Shown here piece by piece: positions 59,241 to 64,000 of a stretch of 64,000 nucleotides of DNA. Made by a program: the position numbers and the translations under genes. Source of the stretch: Jannaschia sp. CCS1 (GTDB lineage Bacteria > Pseudomonadota > Alphaproteobacteria > Rhodobacterales > Rhodobacteraceae); the NCBI RefSeq assembly GCF_000013565.1, contig NC_007802.1, positions 372,001 through 436,000 of the forward strand, in the 5' to 3' direction. Positions within the stretch are counted from its first letter, which is position 1. Each line of letters starts with the position of its first letter. The notes beneath the pieces were generated by a model. That model saw only the letters and a list, made by a program, of their open reading frames with translations. It did no database searches and was not told the DNA's origin.

Positions 59241-62132
59241 ATGGCCTATCAGACCCGCCAGCGAGAGCCGCTACTAGACGGCCACATGCAGGAAATCGTG
59301 TCTCGTCGGGGACGAGAGATGTGTGGCATCGCCCTTGTGGGCGTTGGTGTGGCGCTGGCCGCGATGTTGTGGAGTTACGTGCCCGAAGATCCCAACTGGA
59401 TGGCCGCGACCGATGCGCAGCCTGAGAATCTTTTGGGTCGGGGCGGGGCGTCCATCGCCGCTTTGATGATGATGATCATGGGTTTTGCCGCCTGGGTCTT
59501 GCCCGTCGCCAGCATCATCTGGGGCGCGCGGTTTGTCCTGCACCGTGGGCAGGAGCGCGCCTTGGGTCGTGTCTTGTTTGTGCCCATCGCCGTTGCGCTG
59601 GCCGCGATTTATGCCGCAAGCCATGTGCCGCCCGTGGGGTGGACCCATTCCTTCGGGACCGGCGGGCTGTTCGGCGATACGATCCTTGGCGCAATCCTAA
59701 GCGCGTTGCCGATGGCGCCGCAGGTGGGCATCAAGCTGGCCGCGTTTGTTGCCTTTGTCCTGACCGCAGGGATGGTGCTGTTTGTTCTGGGTGTGACGCA
59801 GCGGGAGCTTGGCCTGACCCTTCGGTTCCTGCTGGTCGGTTTGATCGCCACAAGCACGGCCCTCGCAGCATTGTCGCGCCGGGTGGGGCGTGGCCTTGGA
59901 CGCGGGGCCGGAGCTGCGGCTGTGGCGTTGCAGGAGCGACGGGCCGCGCGGGCAGAGCGCGCCGCCGCGATGGAGATTGAGGCTGCCTACACCACGACTG
60001 GCCAGCCGCGCGTCCAGCGTGCAGATGCATCGATGGACCCTGACATGACGCCGGTTGCGCCGGTGCCTGCACAGCAGGGCCTGTTCTCCCGCAGGCCCGG
60101 TTTGCGTCGGGAACCAGAGGCGATGTTGGAGGCCCCTTTACCGGAGGCTGATCCGATGTTGGTTGAGGACCTGTATGACGAACCCGCGGGCGAAGACCGT
60201 GTCCGGTCGCGCATCTCCGACGCGATCCGTGCGCGGCGGCGTCCGACTGAGGCCCCTGCCACCGGAAATACCATCGCCGACGTGGCCGCACGTGCCCGGG
60301 TGACACCCGGAACGCCGTCTCGCGTGCCCGGTTTGAACCGGGTCGAGCCGCCCCTGACCGCCGCCCACCGTGAGGCCGTGGCTGACCCATACGAGATCTA
60401 CGAGACGCCCGAAGCGCCGATGGCGGAAGCCGAACCGGTTGAGTTACGTCGGCCGGAGCCGGAGCAAGCCCCGATGGCCACGTCTATCGCAGCCCCGCAG
60501 GTGCAGCCGGAGGTGCAACGCCGGGTCATTCAGCAGCCCATGCGCAAGCCCGCGATGCAATCGCGTCAGGCCCAGGCCGACAGCCAGCCCTCGCTGCCTT
60601 TGTCGGAGCCGGAACCTTACGAATTTCCGCCCCTGACGCTGTTGACCAATCCATCCACGATCGAACGCCACCACCTGTCCGACGAGGCGCTGGAGGCCAA
60701 CGCCCGGATGCTGGAAAACGTGCTGGATGACTATGGCGTGAAGGGCGAGATCGTCTCCGTCCGCCCTGGCCCTGTGGTCACGATGTATGAGCTGGAGCCC
60801 GCGCCGGGCCTCAAGGCGTCCCGTGTGATCGGCCTGGCCGATGATATCGCGCGCTCCATGTCCGCGCTGTCCGCCCGTGTGTCGACCGTGCCGGGCCGCA
60901 CCGTGATTGGCATCGAACTGCCGAACCAGAACCGCGAAATGGTGGTGCTGCGCGAAATGCTATCGCATCGGGATTTCGGTGACGGATCCCACAAACTGCC
61001 GCTGGCGTTGGGTAAGGACATCGGCGGCGATCCGATCATTGCGAACCTTGCCAAGATGCCTCACCTGCTGATCGCGGGTACAACCGGTTCGGGTAAATCC
61101 GTGGCGATCAACACGATGATCCTGTCGCTGCTTTATAAAATGAAGCCGGAAGATTGCCGGATGATCATGATTGATCCCAAGATGCTGGAACTCAGCGTCT
61201 ATGACGGCATCCCGCATCTGCTGTCCCCCGTTGTGACGGACCCGAAGAAGGCTGTTGTGGCGCTGAAATGGACCGTGGGTGAGATGGAAGAGCGTTATCG
61301 CAAGATGTCCAAGATGGGCGTGCGGAATATCGATGGCTACAATTCCCGCGTGAAAGACGCGCTTGAGAAGGGGGAGATGTTCTCCCGCACCTTCCAGACG
61401 GGCTTCGATGACGAGAGTGGCGATCCGGTGTTCGAGACCGAAGAATATCTGCCCGAGAAGATGCCCTATATCGTCGTCATCGTCGACGAGATGGCCGACC
61501 TGATGATGGTCGCGGGCAAAGAGATTGAAGCCTGCATTCAGCGTCTTGCACAGATGGCGCGTGCATCGGGCATCCATATTATCATGGCCACGCAGCGCCC
61601 GTCGGTGGATGTGATCACCGGTACGATCAAGGCGAATTTCCCGACGCGGATTTCCTTCCATGTGACCTCCAAAGTGGACTCGCGGACCATTCTTGGCGAG
61701 ATGGGGGCCGAGCAACTTCTGGGCATGGGTGACATGCTTTACATGGCGGGCGGCGCGAAGATCACGCGCGTCCATGGGCCGTTCTGTTCTGACGAGGAGG
61801 TGGAAGAGATTGTTCGTCACCTGAAATCATTCGGGCCGCCTGATTATGCCTCCAGCGTGCTGGATGGACCCGATGACGACAAGGAATCCGACATCGACGC
61901 GGTTCTGGGCTTGGCCACGGGTGGCAATACCGGTGGCGAGGATGCCCTTTATGATCAGGCGGTCGCCATCGTGATCAAGGACCGGAAGTGTTCCACCAGC
62001 TACATCCAGCGGAAGCTGGGGATCGGCTACAACAAGGCCGCGCGTCTGGTGGAGCAGATGGAGGAAAACAGCCTCGTGTCGTCGGCCAACCACGTGGGCA
62101 AGCGCGAGATTCTGGTGCCCGAGCAGGATTAG
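59241..62132 (+). CDS. ftsK: DNA translocase FtsK
   Basis: Septal DNA pump that moves chromosome dimers to dif and activates XerCD. 963 aa. N-terminal four-helix membrane domain (about 30-200), a variable Pro/Glu/Arg linker (about 200-450), the RecA-like motor with Walker A in [20 protein letters not shown], Walker B in [15 protein letters not shown], and the winged-helix gamma domain at the end ([20 protein letters not shown] then [14 protein letters not shown]). Gamma is the DNA-orienting part. lolA follows after 178 bp. Confidence 0.97.
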   Translation: MAYQTRQREPLLDGHMQEIVSRRGREMCGIALVGVGVALAAMLWSYVPEDPNWMAATDAQPENLLGRGGASIAALMMMIMGFAAWVLPVASIIWGARFVLHRGQERALGRVLFVPIAVALAAIYAASHVPPVGWTHSFGTGGLFGDTILGAILSALPMAPQVGIKLAAFVAFVLTAGMVLFVLGVTQRELGLTLRFLLVGLIATSTALAALSRRVGRGLGRGAGAAAVALQERRAARAERAAAMEIEAAYTTTGQPRVQRADASMDPDMTPVAPVPAQQGLFSRRPGLRREPEAMLEAPLPEADPMLVEDLYDEPAGEDRVRSRISDAIRARRRPTEAPATGNTIADVAARARVTPGTPSRVPGLNRVEPPLTAAHREAVADPYEIYETPEAPMAEAEPVELRRPEPEQAPMATSIAAPQVQPEVQRRVIQQPMRKPAMQSRQAQADSQPSLPLSEPEPYEFPPLTLLTNPSTIERHHLSDEALEANARMLENVLDDYGVKGEIVSVRPGPVVTMYELEPAPGLKASRVIGLADDIARSMSALSARVSTVPGRTVIGIELPNQNREMVVLREMLSHRDFGDGSHKLPLALGKDIGGDPIIANLAKMPHLLIAGTTGSGKSVAINTMILSLLYKMKPEDCRMIMIDPKMLELSVYDGIPHLLSPVVTDPKKAVVALKWTVGEMEERYRKMSKMGVRNIDGYNSRVKDALEKGEMFSRTFQTGFDDESGDPVFETEEYLPEKMPYIVVIVDEMADLMMVAGKEIEACIQRLAQMARASGIHIIMATQRPSVDVITGTIKANFPTRISFHVTSKVDSRTILGEMGAEQLLGMGDMLYMAGGAKITRVHGPFCSDEEVEEIVRHLKSFGPPDYASSVLDGPDDDKESDIDAVLGLATGGNTGGEDALYDQAVAIVIKDRKCSTSYIQRKLGIGYNKAARLVEQMEENSLVSSANHVGKREILVPEQD

Positions 62133-62310
62133 GCTGGCAGCATTACGGCTTGCAAGACCGCGCCTCAGACCGCTCCTCCGCTGACGCGTCCTCGCGGCTT
62201 TGCTTCGGCGATCGCGCGCTGTTGATAGGCTGAGACGCGCCGCTGTTATCGCATAGCGCGGCGATCATCCCTATATTTGGGACAAGCCATTCGAACCGGA
62301 GCATAATTTC

Positions 62311-62922
62311 ATGTCGATCACACGCCGTCATCTGTTGGGTGCCACTGCCGCCTTTATCCTTGCGGGCACGTCCGCCGCGTTCGCCAATGCTATTCCGCTG
62401 GCGCAACTGTCCGGCTATCTGAATGCGATGCAGACGGCGGAAAGTCCGTTCACGCAGATCAACTCGGACGGGACCGTGTCTACGGGAACCGTTTATATTC
62501 ATCGCCCGGGCCGGGTGCGGTTTGATTATGATGGCGACGATCTGCTGGTGATGGCTGGTGGAAGCCAAGTGGCGATCTTTGACGGTCGCGCCTCTGGTCC
62601 ACCCGAGCAATACCCGCTGGATCAGACGCCCCTGCGGATCATCTTGCAGCGCAATGTGGACCTTGGGCAATCCGGCATGGTGAGCGAACATTCGTTTGAC
62701 GGAACGTCCACGCGCGTTGTCGCCCGGGACCCGCAGCGGCCCAACATCGGCTCTATCACGTTGGTGTTTACACCCAATCCGATTGAGCTACGCCAATGGG
62801 TTATCACCGACGAAGGCGGTGCGCAGACTACGGTGATCCTGGGCGCGCTGGAGCAAGGGGGACGGATACCCGCGCGCTTCTTCTCGATCCCGCAGGAGGT
62901 CAACGCCCGCAACGGCGATTAA
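62311..62922 (+). CDS. lolA: Outer-membrane lipoprotein carrier LolA
   Basis: Periplasmic chaperone that moves lipoproteins from LolCDE to LolB. 203 aa with signal (RRHLLGATAAFILAGTSAAF, then AN) and the LolA fold: LNAMQTAESPFTQINSDGTV, STGTVYIHRPGRVRFDYDGD, and LRQWVITDEGGAQTTVIL. FtsK-LolA order is shared with many Proteobacteria. The hairpin at 62949 follows. Confidence 0.92.
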   Translation: MSITRRHLLGATAAFILAGTSAAFANAIPLAQLSGYLNAMQTAESPFTQINSDGTVSTGTVYIHRPGRVRFDYDGDDLLVMAGGSQVAIFDGRASGPPEQYPLDQTPLRIILQRNVDLGQSGMVSEHSFDGTSTRVVARDPQRPNIGSITLVFTPNPIELRQWVITDEGGAQTTVILGALEQGGRIPARFFSIPQEVNARNGD

Positions 62923-62948
62923 GCCTCTGGCTGCCCGGACAGATCAGA

Positions 62949-62974
62949 CGTCAGCAGCTTTCGAGCTGCTGACG
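62949..62974. terminator. 11-bp hairpin with TTCG loop at the convergent ends of lolA and the SLT gene
   Basis: CGTCAGCAGCT (62949-62959), TTCG, AGCTGCTGACG (62964-62974): a perfect stem closed by a UUCG tetraloop on the plus-strand transcript. It overlaps the stop codon of the minus-strand SLT gene. No T-tract on either side, so it may protect 3' ends or work with Rho. Confidence 0.6.
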
Positions 62975-63529
62975 ATAGCGCTCGGCCCGCGCCTCAACCC
63001 GCCCGGCGACCTCAATCAACCACGGCTTTGAGTTGTAGCTGCCGCGCGCGTAGCCAGTATGCCCCTCGTGGTAGGCGAGGTATTGGCGGCGCGCATCGGT
63101 GAGTGGAATATTGTTCCGCTCGACCGTGAGGTTCATGTACCAGCCCATGAAGTCGGTCGCATCGGCGATATCGGTGCGGTCCGCGCGGCGGTTTCCCGTT
63201 TCCTGTCTGTATTCGTCCCACGTGCCGTCCAGCGCCTGACTGTATCCGACTGCGGAGCTTTGACGCCCCACCGGAATGATCCCGAGGGCGAATTCGAAGG
63301 GGGGGCGAATATCGCCGTCGAAGCGGCTTTCCTGGTGGATCACCGCCATCTGTACATGGACGGGAACGTTCCAGTTCCGCTCGGCGCGGCGCATGGCGCG
63401 AAAGTAATTCGGTCGCTCTGCGATCAATCCACACGCGTTGTCGAGGTTGCGGGGAGAGTTGAATTCCTGCGACCTGCCACACGCAACAAGTGAGGCCGTG
63501 AGGCCTAGCAATAAAGTTCGTCTATACAT
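62951..63529 (-). CDS. SLT-domain lipoprotein, putative lytic transglycosylase
   Basis: A 192-aa lipoprotein with YRRTLLLGLTASLVACGRSQ (lipobox LVAC, Cys18). The SLT-like domain has the catalytic Glu in VIHQESRFDGDIRPPFEF and GIIPVGRQSSAVGYSQALDG, ending YLAYHEGHTGYARGSYNSKP. It likely cleaves peptidoglycan from the outer membrane. Opposite lolA. Confidence 0.88.
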   Translation of the reverse strand: MYRRTLLLGLTASLVACGRSQEFNSPRNLDNACGLIAERPNYFRAMRRAERNWNVPVHVQMAVIHQESRFDGDIRPPFEFALGIIPVGRQSSAVGYSQALDGTWDEYRQETGNRRADRTDIADATDFMGWYMNLTVERNNIPLTDARRQYLAYHEGHTGYARGSYNSKPWLIEVAGRVEARAERYRQQLESC

Positions 63530-63622
63530 TGGCCTGCTCTGCCTATGGGGGTGCCCCGTTTTTCGGAGCGTTATCGGGGGAATATAGCGCAATTCTGATG
63601 CCAGGAAAACTGCTGGTTTACC

Positions 63623-64000
63623 TCACCCGGGCAGAAGGAACGAAAGCGTGATCGGAAGGGCCACAATCGCCAGAAGGGTGGAGGTCACGACAAGGCTGGC
63701 GGCGGCGTCGGGATCGGTTTTGTACCGCTCGGCCATGAGATAGGAGGTGACGCCCACAGGAGTGGCCATTTGCAGGATCAGAACGGCCAGGGGCGCGCCA
63801 GACAGCCCAAACGCGAGGCCGACGCCAATGCCCACCAGCAACCCGATGGACAATTTGATCGCCGAGAGCCCGAAGGCGGGCAGGACGCGAGCGGGTTTCA
63901 GCCGAGCAACGGCGGCACCGAGGGTCAGCAGCATCAGCGGGATGCCCATGTGCCCGATCAGAGTGAGGGAATTCAGCGCAACGTTAGGAGGCGTCCACCC
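63623..64000 (-). CDS. AEC-family transporter, 5' part beyond window
   Basis: The C-terminal half of an auxin-efflux-carrier-type permease; the frame is open to the window edge. Visible helices carry MGIPLMLLTLGAAVARLKPA, LSIGLLVGIGVGLAFGLSGA, LAVLILQMATPVGVTSYLMA and ATSLVVTSTLL-type segment as AASLVVTSTLLAIVALPITL. AEC members export small organic acids; the substrate is unknown. Confidence 0.85.
   Translation of the reverse strand, partial: GWTPPNVALNSLTLIGHMGIPLMLLTLGAAVARLKPARVLPAFGLSAIKLSIGLLVGIGVGLAFGLSGAPLAVLILQMATPVGVTSYLMAERYKTDPDAAASLVVTSTLLAIVALPITLSFLLPG

Overview
The window looks like a chromosomal segment of an alphaproteobacterium of the Rhodobacteraceae (Roseobacter group). 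Reasons: high GC with strong GC3 bias; a CcrM-type GANTC methyltransferase and a CenR-like response regulator; a Rhodobacteraceae-type porin; family-restricted proteins (DUF2125, DUF4170, DUF3576, TIGR03862 flavoprotein); and intergenic repeats of a kind I remember from that family. Identification is by reading motifs, not by database search. I saw no rRNA, tRNA, CRISPR, integrase or transposase.

Layout. 1-3 kb: end of a cobalamin block (cobC, cobD) and an MltB-type lytic transglycosylase. 3-6 kb: a ParB-domain gene behind a perfect hairpin, then an AT-rich foreign-looking gene of the TIGR04141/DUF6119 type, the one clear accessory island. 6-11 kb: smc, an XRE/DUF2975 regulatory pair and a divergent lipoprotein. 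11-17.3 kb: a tight collinear block rsfS-rlmH-gpmI-envC-ctpA-rppH plus a secreted protein, full of stop/start overlaps. 17.3-24.8 kb: a 39-bp minisatellite, a JmjC-like oxygenase, a Tat-exported small peptide, a small-secreted-protein/membrane winged-helix/esterase operon, rnhB, ccrM with four GANTC sites in its leader, and a NAD(P)-binding protein. 25-29 kb: alkane hydroxylase alkB and mutY (minus), then DUF721, a DsbA-like protein and a ComJ-like protein. 29-36 kb: lpxK-waaA-DUF4170 (lipopolysaccharide), two tiny exported peptides, a CysQ-like phosphatase, a PmbA/TldE protein and a DUF2125 protein. 36-44 kb: SDR, enoyl-CoA hydratase-like protein and flavoprotein, then on the minus strand DUF3576, and leuS-lptE-holA-GST. 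44.6-52.4 kb: major porin, yggS, L,D-transpeptidase, DUF1330, ribA, cenR, a LysE exporter, an MFS exporter and an alpha/beta hydrolase. 52.5-64 kb: xth, a thioredoxin-TPR protein, a Lon N-domain protein, Trm112, a ubiH-like monooxygenase, amidase, aminotransferase, ftsK, lolA, an SLT lipoprotein and a partial AEC transporter.

How it fits together. Most genes are housekeeping functions of envelope growth and division (MltB, EnvC, CtpA, LpxK, WaaA, LptE, L,D-transpeptidase, LolA, SLT, CenR, porin) and chromosome management (SMC, FtsK, ParB-like, CcrM, HolA, MutY, RNase HII, Xth). The parts least explained by known families are the TIGR04141 island with its candidate inverted ends, the hairpin that masks the ParB-like ribosome binding site, a near-identical two-iteron AT-rich motif present twice 45 kb apart, the inner-membrane winged-helix regulator operon, several tiny exported repeat peptides, the minisatellite, and a probable CTG start for rlmH.
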